In this document: positions 8,842-18,371 of the stretch, one piece after another | How positions within the stretch are numbered: position 1 is the first letter of the stretch | Layout: each line of letters begins with the position of its first letter | Assembly: GCF_900110755.1 (NCBI RefSeq) | Contig: NZ_FOFF01000001.1 | Location: 424,153-488,152, forward strand | Origin: Streptomyces sp. yr375 | GTDB lineage: Bacteria > Actinomycetota > Actinomycetes > Streptomycetales > Streptomycetaceae | Reading direction: 5' to 3' | Length of the DNA stretch: 64,000 nucleotides | The notes under the pieces: generated by a model | Seen by the model: the letters and a program-made list of their open reading frames with translations, nothing else | What the model was told of the DNA's origin: nothing | The model's database searches: none | Program-made: the position numbers and the translations under genes

Positions 8842-9879
8842 ATGGTCCAGTCGGTGGGTATCAAGGACGTCGCCCGTGCCGCCGGAGTCTCCGTCGGCAC
8901 GGTGTCCAACGTCATCAACCGCCCGGACACCGTCGCCACCGAGACCCGGGCGCGCGTCCGCTCGGCGATAGACCGGCTCGGCTACGTCCGCAGCGAGTCC
9001 GCCCGCCAGTTGCGCGCGGGGCGCAGCCGCATCATGGGGCTGCTCGTCCTGGACATGGGCAACCCCTTCTTCGTGGACGTCGCCCGTGGCGCGGAGCGGG
9101 CCGCCCGGGACGCCGGGCTCGGCGTGATGGTCTGCAACAGCGCCGAGAGCGCCGGCGAGGAGGCCGAGTACCTGTCGCTCTTCGCCGAGCAGCGGGTGCG
9201 GGGCGTGCTGCTCACCCCGGCCGACGCGACCGGCCGCAACATCGCCTCCTTCCGCCGGCACGGCATCCCGTTCGTGCTCGTCGACCGGGTCTCCGAGGGC
9301 ACCACCGAGTGCTCGGTGTCGGTGGACGACGTGGCGGGCGGCGCGCTCGCCGTACGGCACCTCGTCGACGCCGGACACCGTTCCCTTGCGTACGTCAGCG
9401 GCCCGCCGGGCTTCACCCAGGTCCGCGACCGCCGTACCGGCGCGCTGAACGCGCTCGCCGAGGCGGGCCTCGGCCCCGAGTGTCTGCGCGAGCTGCCCAC
9501 CGAACGGCTGGACGTCGCCGCGGGCCGGGACGCGGGCGCGCGCCTGCTCGGCCTCGCCGACCGTCCGACCGCCGTGTTCTGCGCCAACGACCTGCTCGCC
9601 CTAGGCGTGCTCCAGGCCATGTACGCGGCGGGTGTCGGCGTCCCCGACGACCTCGCCATCGTCGGCTACGACGACATCGAGTTCGCCGCCGCCGCGGCCG
9701 TCCCCCTCACCTCCGTACGCCAGCCCGCCGTCACCATGGGCGCGCTGGCCGCGGAGATGCTCCTCGAAGAGACCGAGGAGGGCGAGGAGCGGGGAGGCGA
9801 CGCCGGGCGGCACGAACACCGGCGGGTCGTGCTCCAGCCGGAGCTGGTGGTCCGCCGCTCCAGCCTCTCGGCACGCTGA
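8842..9879 (+). CDS. LacI-family regulator of the rhamnose locus
   Basis: The 345-residue protein has the LacI helix-turn-helix IKDVARAAGVSVGTVSNVIN at about residues 6-25, the hinge segment SARQLRAGRS and a sugar-binding core resembling periplasmic binding proteins (LLVLDMGNPFF, VLVDRVS, IVGYDDIEFA). The ATG at 8842 follows GGAGG, so a GTG at 8812 is less likely. The last gene on the importer side, it probably represses through the TGAAA/TTTCA operators at 1876-1887 and 2042-2053 and responds to rhamnose or rhamnulose; this is inferred from position. Confidence 0.88.
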   Translation: MVQSVGIKDVARAAGVSVGTVSNVINRPDTVATETRARVRSAIDRLGYVRSESARQLRAGRSRIMGLLVLDMGNPFFVDVARGAERAARDAGLGVMVCNSAESAGEEAEYLSLFAEQRVRGVLLTPADATGRNIASFRRHGIPFVLVDRVSEGTTECSVSVDDVAGGALAVRHLVDAGHRSLAYVSGPPGFTQVRDRRTGALNALAEAGLGPECLRELPTERLDVAAGRDAGARLLGLADRPTAVFCANDLLALGVLQAMYAAGVGVPDDLAIVGYDDIEFAAAAAVPLTSVRQPAVTMGALAAEMLLEETEEGEERGGDAGRHEHRRVVLQPELVVRRSSLSAR

Positions 9880-9966
9880 GGCGGACCGAGGCCCGGGCTC
9901 CGGCACCGCCCGGACATGTGCTGGACTGGGCCGCGGTCCGCACACCGATCGCCCCGGGAGCCCCTG

Positions 9967-11268
9967 TTGTCCGTCAGCTACCGCCAGCCCGGCGTCGTCC
10001 TCACCGACCGCCGCTTCACCGTGCCCCTCGACCACACCGACCCGGCCGGGGAGACCATCGGGCTCTACGCCCGCGAGGTCGTCGCGAGCGAACGAGCGGA
10101 CCAGGACCTGCCCTGGCTGCTCTACCTCCAGGGCGGCCCCGGCTTCGGCGCCAACCGCTTCATCGGCAAACCGGCCTGGCTCGGCCGCGCGCTGGCGGAG
10201 TTCCGCGTCCTCCTCCTCGACCAGCGCGGCACCGGCCACTCCACCCCGGCCAACCGCCAGACGCTACCGCTGCGCGGCGGACCGGCCCAACAGGCCGACT
10301 ACCTGGCGCACTTCCGCGCCGACTCCATCGTCCGCGACTGCGAGCGGATCCGCCGCGAGGTCACCGGCGGCGCTCCCTGGACCGTCCTCGGCCAGAGCTT
10401 CGGCGGCTTCTGCACGGTCAGCTACCTCTCCACCGCGCCCGAGGGCCTCGCCGCCGCCCTGATCACCGGCGGACTGCCCGCCCTCGACGCGCACGCCGAC
10501 GACGTCTACCGCGCCGCCTACCCGCGCATGGAACGCAAGGTCGCCGCGCACTACGCCCGCTACCCGCAGGACGTCGAACGCGCCCGCCGCATCGCCGACC
10601 ACCTCCGGCGCCACGAGGTGACGCTCCCCGGCGGCTACCGGCTCACCGTCGAGGCCTTCCAGACCGTCGGCATCCTCCTCGGCGCCGGCGAGGGCAGCCA
10701 CCGCCTGCACCACCTCCTGGAGGATGCCTTCGTCCCCACCCCGCACGGCCCCGAGCTGTCCGACGCCTTCCAGGAGGAGATCCGCGGCATCCTCTCCTAC
10801 GCCGGACACCCCCTCTACGCCGTCGTCCACGAGGCCATCTACGGCCAGGACGCCCGCCCCACCGCCTGGGCCGCCGACCGGGTGCGCGCCGAGTTCCCGC
10901 AGTTCGACGCGGCGAGGACGCTCGCAGGCGACGGACCGCTGCTGCTCACCGGCGAGACGATCCACCCCTGGATGTTCGACACCGACCCCGCGCTGCGCCC
11001 CCTGCGCGAGACCGCCGAACTCCTCGCCGCCCGCACCGACTGGCCGCCCCTGTACGACCCCGCCCGCCTCGCCGCCAACGAGGTCCCGGTCGCCGCCGCG
11101 ATCTACCACGACGACCTCTACGTCGACACCGCGCACTCCCTGCGCACCGCCCGCGCCGTCCGGGGCCTGCGCACCTGGGTCACCGACGAGTTCGAACACG
11201 ACGGCGTCCGGGCCGGCGGCCCCCGCGTCCTGGACCGGCTGCTCGCCCTCGCCCGCGACGAGGTGTGA
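9967..11268 (+). CDS. Alpha/beta-hydrolase, prolyl aminopeptidase-like (family S33)
   Basis: The roughly 433-residue cytoplasmic hydrolase has the oxyanion segment LQGGPGFGANR, the strand LLLDQRGTGHS and the nucleophile elbow GQSFGGF (Ser about 144). A C-terminal FEHDG probably supplies the histidine. These are typical of proline iminopeptidases, which release N-terminal proline from peptides. A TTG at 9967 with GGGAG at good spacing is preferred. The alternative ATG at 9916 has no ribosome-binding site and would add 17 residues that look unrelated to the family. Confidence 0.82.
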   Translation: MSVSYRQPGVVLTDRRFTVPLDHTDPAGETIGLYAREVVASERADQDLPWLLYLQGGPGFGANRFIGKPAWLGRALAEFRVLLLDQRGTGHSTPANRQTLPLRGGPAQQADYLAHFRADSIVRDCERIRREVTGGAPWTVLGQSFGGFCTVSYLSTAPEGLAAALITGGLPALDAHADDVYRAAYPRMERKVAAHYARYPQDVERARRIADHLRRHEVTLPGGYRLTVEAFQTVGILLGAGEGSHRLHHLLEDAFVPTPHGPELSDAFQEEIRGILSYAGHPLYAVVHEAIYGQDARPTAWAADRVRAEFPQFDAARTLAGDGPLLLTGETIHPWMFDTDPALRPLRETAELLAARTDWPPLYDPARLAANEVPVAAAIYHDDLYVDTAHSLRTARAVRGLRTWVTDEFEHDGVRAGGPRVLDRLLALARDEV

Positions 11269-11297
11269 GGCCTCCGCCGCCGCTCTACCCTTCAGAC

Positions 11298-12041
11298 ATG
11301 ACCGAGCCGACGATCCCCCAGCTCCAGCCCATGCCCGAGGACTGGCGGCGGGCCCTGGCCGTGGTGGCGCACCCGGACGACCTCGAATACGGCTGCTCCG
11401 CGGCCGTCGCCGCCTGGACCGACGCCGGCCGCGAGGTCGCCTATGTGCTCGCGACCCGCGGCGAGGCGGGCATCGACACCCTCGCGCCCGCCGAGTGCGG
11501 CCCGCTGCGCGAGCGGGAGCAGCGGGCGAGCGCGGCCGTGGTGGGCGTGTCGACGGTCGAGTTCCTCGACCACCGGGACGGTGTCATCGAGTACGGGCTC
11601 GCCCTGCGCCGGGACATCGCCGCCGCGATCCGCCGCCACCGGCCCGAACTCGTGATCACCCTCAACCACCGCGACACCTGGGGCGGGGTCGCCTGGAACA
11701 CCCCCGACCACGTCGCCGTCGGCCGCGCCACGCTCGACGCCGCCGGGGACGCCGGCAACCGCTGGATCTTCCCGGAACTCACCGACCAGGGCCTCGCGCC
11801 CTGGAACGGGGTGCGCTGGGTCGCGGTGGCCGGATCCGCGACGCCCACCCACGCCGTCGACGCGTCGGCCGGACTGGAGCGGGCGGTGACCTCGCTCCTC
11901 GAACACCGCACGTACATCCAGGCGTTGACCGACGAAGAGCCCGAGACCTACGCCCGCGGCTTCCTGACCGGCGTCGCGAAGTCCGTCGGCGAGCGGTTCG
12001 GCGGCCGGCCTGCCGTGGCGTTCGAACTGTTCGGCCGGTAG
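11298..12041 (+). CDS. PIG-L family deacetylase
   Basis: The 247-residue protein has the metal-binding motif AHPDD at residues 24-28 (His25, Asp28) and a distal [10 protein letters not shown] histidine, as in the LmbE/PIG-L family of zinc-dependent N-deacetylases. That family includes MshB and Mca of mycothiol metabolism as well as enzymes acting on sugars and natural products; the substrate here cannot be told. There is no clear ribosome-binding site, but TACCCT lies 6 nt before the ATG, so the message may be leaderless. Confidence 0.85.
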   Translation: MTEPTIPQLQPMPEDWRRALAVVAHPDDLEYGCSAAVAAWTDAGREVAYVLATRGEAGIDTLAPAECGPLREREQRASAAVVGVSTVEFLDHRDGVIEYGLALRRDIAAAIRRHRPELVITLNHRDTWGGVAWNTPDHVAVGRATLDAAGDAGNRWIFPELTDQGLAPWNGVRWVAVAGSATPTHAVDASAGLERAVTSLLEHRTYIQALTDEEPETYARGFLTGVAKSVGERFGGRPAVAFELFGR

Positions 12042-12072
12042 TCCCGCGCCGCAGGTCAGTAGGGTGGACGGC

Positions 12073-12906
12073 ATGCAAGACACGACGGCGGACCGGACCG
12101 TACTGCGCGGCGACTGCGACAACTGCTTCGGCCTGTGCTGTGTGGCCCTGCCCTTCGCCCGCTCCGCGGACTTCGCGCTCGACAAGCCCGCCGGGAAGGC
12201 CTGCCCCAACCTGGGCGGGGACCACCGCTGCGGCATCCATGCGCGACTGCGGCAGCAGGGCTTCACCGGCTGCACGGTCTACGACTGCTTCGGCGCCGGG
12301 CAGAAGGTCTCGCAGGTCACCTTCGGCGGCCAGGACTGGCGTACGGCCGCCTCGGGTGAGCACGCCCGCCGTATGTTCGACGTGTTCCCGGTCGTCCGGC
12401 AGCTCCACGAACTCCTCTGGTACCTCACCGAGGCGCTCGCCCTGCCCGTGGCCCGCCCGCTCCACGCCGACCTGCGCCGGGCCCTGGAGAGGACGGAGGA
12501 ACTCACCCTCCTGCCCCCGGACGAGCTGACCGCGCTCGACGTCCCGGCACACCGCCAGGACGTCAACGTACTGCTCCTGAAGACCAGCGAACTGGCCCGG
12601 GCCGGTATCCGCGGGCGCAAGAAGGAGCGCCGGGGCGCCGACCTGATGGGCGCCCGTCTCAAGGGCGCCGACCTGCGGGGCGCGAACCTGCGCGGCGCCT
12701 GTCTGATAGCCGCCGACCTCACCGGCGCGGACCTGCGCGGCGCGGATCTCATCGGCGCCGACCTGCGCGACACCGACCTGACGGACGCCGACCTGACCGG
12801 CGCGTTCTTCCTGACCCAGCCGCAACTGAACGCGGCCCGGGGGAGCGCGGGCACGAGGCTGCCCGAGTCAGTCACCCGCCCCGGGCACTGGACGGCGGGG
12901 GTCTGA
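12073..12906 (+). CDS. Cys-rich N-domain fused to pentapeptide repeats
   Basis: The 277-residue protein has two parts. Residues 1-90 are rich in cysteine: CDNCFGLCC, then CPNLGG, CGIH and GCTVYDCF, a pattern like YkgJ-type zinc or iron-sulfur proteins. After a helical linker, about residues 190-240 form pentapeptide repeats of the A(D/N)LxG type ([14 protein letters not shown]), which build a right-handed quadrilateral helix. The function is unknown; some pentapeptide proteins mimic DNA and protect gyrase, but most do not. The start ATG lies 7 nt after TAGGGT, suggesting a leaderless message. Its 3' end overlaps the P450 gene tail by 39 bp on the opposite strand. Confidence 0.8.
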   Translation: MQDTTADRTVLRGDCDNCFGLCCVALPFARSADFALDKPAGKACPNLGGDHRCGIHARLRQQGFTGCTVYDCFGAGQKVSQVTFGGQDWRTAASGEHARRMFDVFPVVRQLHELLWYLTEALALPVARPLHADLRRALERTEELTLLPPDELTALDVPAHRQDVNVLLLKTSELARAGIRGRKKERRGADLMGARLKGADLRGANLRGACLIAADLTGADLRGADLIGADLRDTDLTDADLTGAFFLTQPQLNAARGSAGTRLPESVTRPGHWTAGV

Positions 12907-14385
12907 CGACGCCGGCGTGCGCCGCTCCAGGTGCAGCCGCAGCCCGTCCGGCATCAGCGTCAGCCGCTCCGTGACCCGCAGCCGGTACGCCGTGTCGGGC
13001 CGCAGCTCGTAGCGGCGCAGCAGCAGTCCGAGCACCAGCGTGGCCTCGTGCAGCGCGAACTGCCGTCCGATGCAGGCCCGCGCCCCGGTGCCGAACGGCT
13101 TGAAGGTGTGCGGGGCACGCGCGCGTACGGCCGCCGCGTCGAAGCGGTCCGGGTCGAACCGCTCGGCGTCCGGCCCCCACACCTCGGGATCCCGGTGCAG
13201 CATGCCGGTGAGGACCAGCGCCCAGCCGCCGCGCCGCATCGGATGCTCCCCGCCCAGCACCGTGTCCGCACGGGCCTCCCGGGCGAACGCGGGCGCCGTC
13301 GGCCACAGCCGCAGAGCCTCGTCGAGGACCCGGCGGACGTACCGCAACCGGGCCACCTGCTCGTACCCCGGCACGGCCGTGTCCCCCCACACCCGGTCCA
13401 CCTCGGCGCGGGCGCGGGCCGCGAGGCGCGGGTTGCGGGAGAGGTAGTGCAGGGCGAAGGAGAGCGCGCCCGAGGTCGTCTCGTGCCCGGCGACCAGGAA
13501 GGTGATGACCTGCCGCCGTACGTTGCGCGCCGACAGCCGTTCGCCCGTCTCCGGGTGGGCGGTGTCGAGCATCCGGTCGAGCAGGTCGCCGTCTCCGCTG
13601 CCCTTGCCGCCGCCCTGGTCGCGGCGGGCCCGTACCAGGTCGTCGACCGTGTGGTTCAGGTAGGCGATGTCCGCCGCGTTGCGGCGCGCGGCCCGCCGCA
13701 GCAGCGCGGGGGAGGGCACGGTGTTGAGGCGCTGCGCGTAGGTGAGGGTGCCCACCATCGCCGTCACGAAGGGATGCGGCCGGGCGCGCTCGAAGGACCC
13801 GAAGTCATGGCCGAAGCCGGTGCGGGCGATGGTCTCCAGGGTCAGCTTGGTCATGTCCCTGGGCACGTCCACCGCCCGGCCCGCCGCCAGCTCCCGGTCC
13901 CAGTGGCCGGTGAGGCGGTCCGCCACGGCCAGCATCATCGGGTGATAGGCCGCCATGGCCTCCCGGCTGAACCCCGGGGCCAGGACGTCGTGCGCGAGCT
14001 GCCAGTTCGGCTCGTGGTTGTACGCCGTGAACAGGGCGTCCCCGGCGACCGGCCGCAGGTTGGCGATGCCCAGCCCCACATGCTTGGCGAACCGCGCCTC
14101 GTCCGCCAGGTCGGCGGTCAGCCCCGCGCCCCACACGAACACGAACTCCCGGCCGAACGCCTTGCGCCGGAAGATCGGCCCCAACTGCCTCGCGTAGCGC
14201 AGCGAGTCCTGGATGGGCGTGCGCCGGCTCGCGCCCAGAAGGTCGCCGAGCAGCGGCAGCCGGTGCGGCGGATGCGGAATGCGCTCCAACTCGGGCCACC
14301 CGAGCTCCGCCCCGCGAAACCCCTTCGGCAGCACGCCCTCAGTAGTCGTCCCGGTTGTCCCGGTCGTCCCCGTCGTCTCCGCCAT
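12868..14385 (-). CDS. Cytochrome P450, CYP102-like heme domain without reductase
   Basis: The 505-residue P450 has the oxygen-binding helix AGHETTSG, the ExxR motif in [12 protein letters not shown] and the heme loop [19 protein letters not shown] with the cysteine ligand. Sequence and length resemble the heme half of BM3-type enzymes, but no flavodoxin or reductase domain follows, so it needs separate electron donors. The chain starts [12 protein letters not shown] at ATG 14385 behind AAGGGAG; a longer open frame upstream is spurious. It is divergent from a TetR gene. Likely chemistry is fatty-acid or similar hydroxylation, inferred from the family. It is clearly related to the self-sufficient P450 at 20729-23938. 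Confidence 0.9.
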   Translation of the reverse strand: MAETTGTTGTTGTTTEGVLPKGFRGAELGWPELERIPHPPHRLPLLGDLLGASRRTPIQDSLRYARQLGPIFRRKAFGREFVFVWGAGLTADLADEARFAKHVGLGIANLRPVAGDALFTAYNHEPNWQLAHDVLAPGFSREAMAAYHPMMLAVADRLTGHWDRELAAGRAVDVPRDMTKLTLETIARTGFGHDFGSFERARPHPFVTAMVGTLTYAQRLNTVPSPALLRRAARRNAADIAYLNHTVDDLVRARRDQGGGKGSGDGDLLDRMLDTAHPETGERLSARNVRRQVITFLVAGHETTSGALSFALHYLSRNPRLAARARAEVDRVWGDTAVPGYEQVARLRYVRRVLDEALRLWPTAPAFAREARADTVLGGEHPMRRGGWALVLTGMLHRDPEVWGPDAERFDPDRFDAAAVRARAPHTFKPFGTGARACIGRQFALHEATLVLGLLLRRYELRPDTAYRLRVTERLTLMPDGLRLHLERRTPASSDPRRPVPGAGD

Positions 14386-14432
14386 GACGCCATCTCCCTT
14401 GATGCAGCGGCAGGTTGAGCATGTTGTACGTG

Positions 14433-14472
14433 GGTTCAATAGCGCGCTCCAGTCTGGTCCCGCTGTTGAACC
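14433..14472. promoter_or_regulatory. Inverted repeat between P450 and TetR genes
   Basis: GGTTCAA (14433-14439) and TTGAACC (14466-14472) are perfect inverted arms 26 bp apart in the 108-bp divergent intergenic region. Such a layout suggests TetR autoregulation together with control of the P450, although the spacing is longer than for a single TetR dimer. Confidence 0.45.
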
Positions 14473-14493
14473 GGCGTCAAGTAAGGTGCGGGC

Positions 14494-15108
14494 ATGGCCG
14501 CGAACCAGGGGGAGCGCATCCGGCGTCGGCTCCGTACCGAGGAGCGCCGGGAGCAGCTTCTGTCGGTCGGCGCGCGACTGTTCTCGGAGCGCCCCTACGA
14601 CGAGGTGTGGATCGAGCAGGTCGCCGAGATCGCGGGCGTCTCCCGAGGGCTGCTGTACCACTACTTCCCCACCAAGCGCGACTTCTTCGCGGCGGTCGTC
14701 GCGTGCGAGAGCGAGCGGATGCTGCGCATGACGGCGGCGGTCCCCGGCGTCCCGGTCCGCGAACAGCTCGCGTCGGGCCTGGACGCCTATCTGGAGTACG
14801 TGCAGACCCACGCCCACGGCTACCGCGCCTTCCACCGCGCGGACGCGGCCGGCGACCAGGCGGTGCGTACGGTCTACCGGCGGGCGCTGGCGGCCCAGGA
14901 GCGCCAGATCCTGGCGGCCCTCGGCGCCGATCCCGAGTTCGGCCCGGTCTTCGAGGAGCGCCCCGACGTACGGCTCGCGGTGCGCGGCTGGCTGGCCTTC
15001 ACCACGGCGGTCTGCCTGGAGTGGCTGCGCGGGCCGGACCTGTCCCGGGACCAGGTACGGGACCTGTGCGCGCGGGCGCTGCTGGGGGTCATCGCCCCGC
15101 CGCGGTGA
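14494..15108 (+). CDS. TetR-family regulator
   Basis: The 204-residue protein has a TetR DNA-binding domain at about residues 14-60, with the recognition region IAGVSRGLLYHYFPTKRDFF, and a helical ligand domain. It is divergent from the reductase-less P450 and probably controls it. TAAGGT lies 6 nt before the ATG with no clear ribosome-binding site, so a leaderless message is possible. Confidence 0.87.
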   Translation: MAANQGERIRRRLRTEERREQLLSVGARLFSERPYDEVWIEQVAEIAGVSRGLLYHYFPTKRDFFAAVVACESERMLRMTAAVPGVPVREQLASGLDAYLEYVQTHAHGYRAFHRADAAGDQAVRTVYRRALAAQERQILAALGADPEFGPVFEERPDVRLAVRGWLAFTTAVCLEWLRGPDLSRDQVRDLCARALLGVIAPPR

Positions 15109-15189
15109 TCGCCGAGACCGGGGTGATCGCCACGGCCATGGTGGTCGGCGCGACCGTGGTGGTTGGCGTGATCACAGATCTCCGATAGC

Positions 15190-15208
15190 TTAGGCAAGGC
15201 TTACCTAA
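15190..15208. promoter_or_regulatory. Iron box (DmdR/IdeR-type operator)
   Basis: TTAGGCAAGGCTTACCTAA closely matches the 19-bp palindromic iron box of actinobacterial DtxR-family repressors. It overlaps the 3' part of a promoter TTGGCG-N17-TAGCTT and ends at the AAGGAGG ribosome-binding site, so iron-loaded repressor should block the gene at 15222. Confidence 0.82.
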
Positions 15209-15221
15209 GGAGGTTTTTGGG

Positions 15222-15941
15222 ATGGGTGACAGCCAAAGCTGGGCGGCCGTGCCGTCGGCGGCCGAGCGGGCCCGTTCGGTGCTCGCCGCCTCGTGGTCCT
15301 GCGCGGTGACCGCGGACGGCGGGCGCGAGGAGTTCGTCGGCGCGCACACCGTCGACGACGACGGCCGGGTGATCCTGCACGTGCCCGAGGACAGCGCCCT
15401 GTTGACGGCGGCGATCTGCGCACCGCGCGGCGAGCCGTCCGCCGTGCTGGAGTTCGCGGACGTCGCGCCCGTCCCCGTACGCAGCCGGATCCGCACCCGG
15501 CTCTGGCTGGCCGGCTGGTTCGCGCCCGAGGGCGACCACCTGGCCTTCCACGCCACCCGGATCGTGCTGAAACCGCCCACCGGCGCGGTCGTCGTCGACC
15601 TCGGCGACTTCGCAGCCGCCGCACCCGACCCGCTGGCCACCGCCGAGGCCCATCTGCTCACCCATCTCGCCGACGCCCACCCCGACGCCGTGGAGCGGCT
15701 CACCCGGCTCGTCCAGCGCGACAGCCTGCACGGCGCCGTCCGCGTCCAGCCGCTCGCCGTCGACCGGCACGGGCTGACGCTGCGCATCGAGCGCGCCCGC
15801 GCCCACGGCGACGTACGCCTGCCGTTCCACGCACCCGCCGACGACGTCGGCGAGCTCACCGAGCGGATGCACGTCCTGCTCACCCAGGCCGCCGCCTGCC
15901 CGCGCGCCCTACAGCGGCAGCGCGCAGACGGTGACGGGTGA
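15222..15941 (+). CDS. Iron-regulated DUF2470-domain protein (HugZ/heme-iron related)
   Basis: The 239-residue protein has an N-terminal split-barrel-like half (LHVPEDSALLTAAI, SRIRTRLWLAGW) and a C-terminal DUF2470-like helical domain (ATAEAHLLTHLADAHPD, then a basic strand region). This arrangement is shared with HugZ-type proteins, which bind or degrade heme. The start has an excellent AAGGAGG and the promoter carries an iron box, so expression should rise under iron starvation. Its role in heme or siderophore iron handling is inferred. The last 33 bp overlap the convergent lactonase gene. Confidence 0.78.
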   Translation: MGDSQSWAAVPSAAERARSVLAASWSCAVTADGGREEFVGAHTVDDDGRVILHVPEDSALLTAAICAPRGEPSAVLEFADVAPVPVRSRIRTRLWLAGWFAPEGDHLAFHATRIVLKPPTGAVVVDLGDFAAAAPDPLATAEAHLLTHLADAHPDAVERLTRLVQRDSLHGAVRVQPLAVDRHGLTLRIERARAHGDVRLPFHAPADDVGELTERMHVLLTQAAACPRALQRQRADGDG

Positions 15942-17195
15942 CGCGAACGGCTCGCCCACGAGCCGCAGTTCACCGCTCGCGGCGGCCACCCGGAACACGC
16001 TGACCGTGCCGGAGCGCTGGTTGGCGGCGAACAGCAGGCCGCCGTCCGGTGCCAGGGCGATCTGCCGGGGGAAGTCCCCGGCCACCGGCACCGTGCCGAG
16101 CAGCCGCAGCCGGGCCCCGGCCGCCTCCACCGCGTAGCGCGCGAGGCTGTTGTCGCCGCGGTTGGCGAGGAACGCGTACGCGCCGTCCGGCGTCACCGCC
16201 ACCTGCGCCGGATAGTTGGTGCCCGCCTTCGCACCCGTGGACTGCGGCCTCCCGATGGTCAGTTGCCCGCTCGACGGCTCGTAGGCGCAGACCGTGACCG
16301 TGTCGTCGGCCTCGTTCGCGAGATAGGCGTACCGGCCGCCGGGATGGAAGGTGAGGTGGCGCGGACCGGCGCCCGCCCGGGTGTGCGCCTGCGCGACCTC
16401 CGTGAGCGTCCCGGCCTGCTCGTCCAGGCGGTAGCTGTACACGGTGTCGGTGCCGAAGTCGACGGCGAGGACATGGCCGCCGTCCGGGGCGGTGACGAAC
16501 TGGTGGGCGTGCGGCCCCTGTTGACCCTGCCGGGGCGCCGGACGGGTGTGCGTCACCGAGTCGGTGCGCTCGCCGAGCGCCCCCGAGGCGTCGATCGGGT
16601 GCACGGCCACCGTGCCCGAGCCGAAGTCGGCGCTGAGCAGCCACCGCCCGCCCGGATGGACCGACAGATGGCAGGTGTGCGCCCCGCCCGTCGCCCGGCT
16701 GCCCAGCACCTTCCGGTCGGACAACCGTACGGCCGTCACGGCACCCGCCTCGCGTTCGTCCGCCGCGTACAGCGTGCGGCCGTCCGGGTGCACCGCGAGG
16801 TACGACGGGTCCGGGACGCCGGTGATCGTGCCCCGGCCGGTGATCCGCCCCGAGCCGGGGTCGTACGAGGCGACGCCGATGCCCTTCCCGCCGCCCTCGG
16901 CGGAGGTGTAGGTGCCCAGGTAGAGGGGGCGGGGGAGGGAGCGGTCGGAGGGGCCCGGCGAGGCGTCCGGCCCGGACTCGGGGGCGGACCCCGCCGAGAA
17001 CTCCGGCGCGGCCTGCGGCGATTCCGGGGTCCTGGAGGTCTTCGCCGGGGTCTTCGAGGTCCCCGGTGAGCCGCCGTCGCCGGCGCACCCGGCCAGGGTC
17101 GGGGCCGCCGCCGCGCCGCCGAGCGCGCCGAGCACGCCGACGAAGCGGCGCCTGCTCCAGCCGGCCCCGCCCGCCGCTTCCGTACCACTGCCCAT
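15909..17195 (-). CDS. Secreted lactonase-family beta-propeller lipoprotein
   Basis: The 428-residue protein has a twin-arginine signal (SRRRFVGVLG) followed by a lipobox TLAGC near residue 37, so it is probably exported folded and lipid-anchored. After a Ser/Pro/Thr-rich linker it has seven-bladed propeller repeats typical of the 6-phosphogluconolactonase/lactonase family (LYLGTYTSAEGGGKGI, PSYLAVHPDGRTLYAADE, GPRHLTFHPGGRYAYLANE). Its extracytoplasmic location makes the pentose phosphate role unlikely. GAGGTG precedes the ATG. Confidence 0.85.
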   Translation of the reverse strand: MGSGTEAAGGAGWSRRRFVGVLGALGGAAAAPTLAGCAGDGGSPGTSKTPAKTSRTPESPQAAPEFSAGSAPESGPDASPGPSDRSLPRPLYLGTYTSAEGGGKGIGVASYDPGSGRITGRGTITGVPDPSYLAVHPDGRTLYAADEREAGAVTAVRLSDRKVLGSRATGGAHTCHLSVHPGGRWLLSADFGSGTVAVHPIDASGALGERTDSVTHTRPAPRQGQQGPHAHQFVTAPDGGHVLAVDFGTDTVYSYRLDEQAGTLTEVAQAHTRAGAGPRHLTFHPGGRYAYLANEADDTVTVCAYEPSSGQLTIGRPQSTGAKAGTNYPAQVAVTPDGAYAFLANRGDNSLARYAVEAAGARLRLLGTVPVAGDFPRQIALAPDGGLLFAANQRSGTVSVFRVAAASGELRLVGEPFASPVTVCALPL

Positions 17196-17272
17196 GCCCG
17201 CACCTCAGGTCGCCGTGCACCACCGCCGTGACAGCCACCTTGACCCGGACCGGCCGTCGAACGCAAAGGCGG

Positions 17273-18325
17273 CTACCAGTCGCCGTCCGCCACCGGCTTC
17301 CCCGGCGCGTCCTTGAGGTGGTGCACCTGGCCGGGCGCGGGCTCCTGCCACGGGTCCAGGTCCGCGCCGAGCCACTCGCCGACCGGCTGGACGGCGGCCA
17401 GGGCGTCGCTGGGGGCGACGTCGTGCGCGGCGTCGTCGTAGTAGTCGTACCAGGGCAGCCCCGCCTTGGTGTACGCGGCGCGGTCCACCGGGGACGGCGG
17501 GGGCTCCTCGCCGGTGATACGACGCCACTCCGGGGGCGTCACCAGGTGCACGAAGACCCGGGCGGCGGGCTCGAGCGCGTAGTCCGTGACGGCGCGGACG
17601 TCGTCGTAGACCTCCTGCCGCATCGAACCGCCGACCCCCAGACCCATCGCCGCTGCCGCCCGGGCCCGGGGCGCGCCGCCCGGGGCGGGAGCCGCGGCGG
17701 CCATCATGGGGGCCGCGCCGGGCGCGGGCGGAGCGCCGTACCCGCCGCCGAACGGCCCCGGCGGGCGCGCCGCCGCGCGGCGGCGCTCGGCCTCGCGCCA
17801 CTCGGCGCGCTTCGCCTCGCTCAGCGGGAACGACTGCAACTGGACCCCGCCCCACACCTCCTCGCCCGTGACCTGCCCTTCCACGGTCGCGCCCAGGCCC
17901 AGCGGCACCGCCACGAACTGGCGCACCGTGCCCCGGCCCGAGTTGATGCCGTCCAGCCAGGGCTGACGCGGCAGCGTCACGTAGTTCTGCGGGTCACGGG
18001 AGAGCCGGTCGCTCCACGGCCGGCCGGAGACCGCGCACACCTTGCCCGCCCCGACCTGCAACGCGGCCGGCTCCGTCGAGCCCGCGAAGCTCAGCCACAT
18101 CGCCTCACGCAGATACATCGGCAGCAGCACACCGCCCCGCGCCAGCCACTCGGCGGGCACGGTGTCGGGGTGGTCGGCGACCCGGCGGAGCGGGAACACG
18201 CCGAGGCCGGGCGGCAGGTCGTGCGTCCCCCGCTCCGGCAGCCGCAGCGTCCGCATGAACCGCACCGCCACCCCGCCCGGCAGCCTCAGCGTGTCCCCGT
18301 CGATCCGTACGGTGGTGTCGGCCAT
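17273..18325 (-). CDS. Conserved hypothetical protein with Pro/Ala/Gly-rich centre
   Basis: The 350-residue protein has no signal peptide or membrane helix that I can see. The N-terminal half (PGGVAVRFMRTLRLPERGTH, LREAMWLSF) and the C-terminal half are ordered-looking. Between them, about residues 185-225, lies a low-complexity Pro/Gly/Ala/Met stretch. I do not recognise the family beyond similar proteins being common in streptomycetes. The ATG at 18325 follows GGGAG; an ATG at 18343 would add six residues. Confidence 0.65.
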   Translation of the reverse strand: MADTTVRIDGDTLRLPGGVAVRFMRTLRLPERGTHDLPPGLGVFPLRRVADHPDTVPAEWLARGGVLLPMYLREAMWLSFAGSTEPAALQVGAGKVCAVSGRPWSDRLSRDPQNYVTLPRQPWLDGINSGRGTVRQFVAVPLGLGATVEGQVTGEEVWGGVQLQSFPLSEAKRAEWREAERRRAAARPPGPFGGGYGAPPAPGAAPMMAAAAPAPGGAPRARAAAAMGLGVGGSMRQEVYDDVRAVTDYALEPAARVFVHLVTPPEWRRITGEEPPPSPVDRAAYTKAGLPWYDYYDDAAHDVAPSDALAAVQPVGEWLGADLDPWQEPAPGQVHHLKDAPGKPVADGDW

Positions 18326-18371
18326 CGGCCCGCTCCCTCGCATCCGGCGCCGGCCCCGTCCCGGCGCTCCC

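Noticed and set aside
12868..14385. Reductase-less P450 as a pseudogene of the fusion enzyme
   Set aside because: The heme domain is complete with all motifs, its own ribosome-binding site and regulator, so a functional two-component P450 is more likely.
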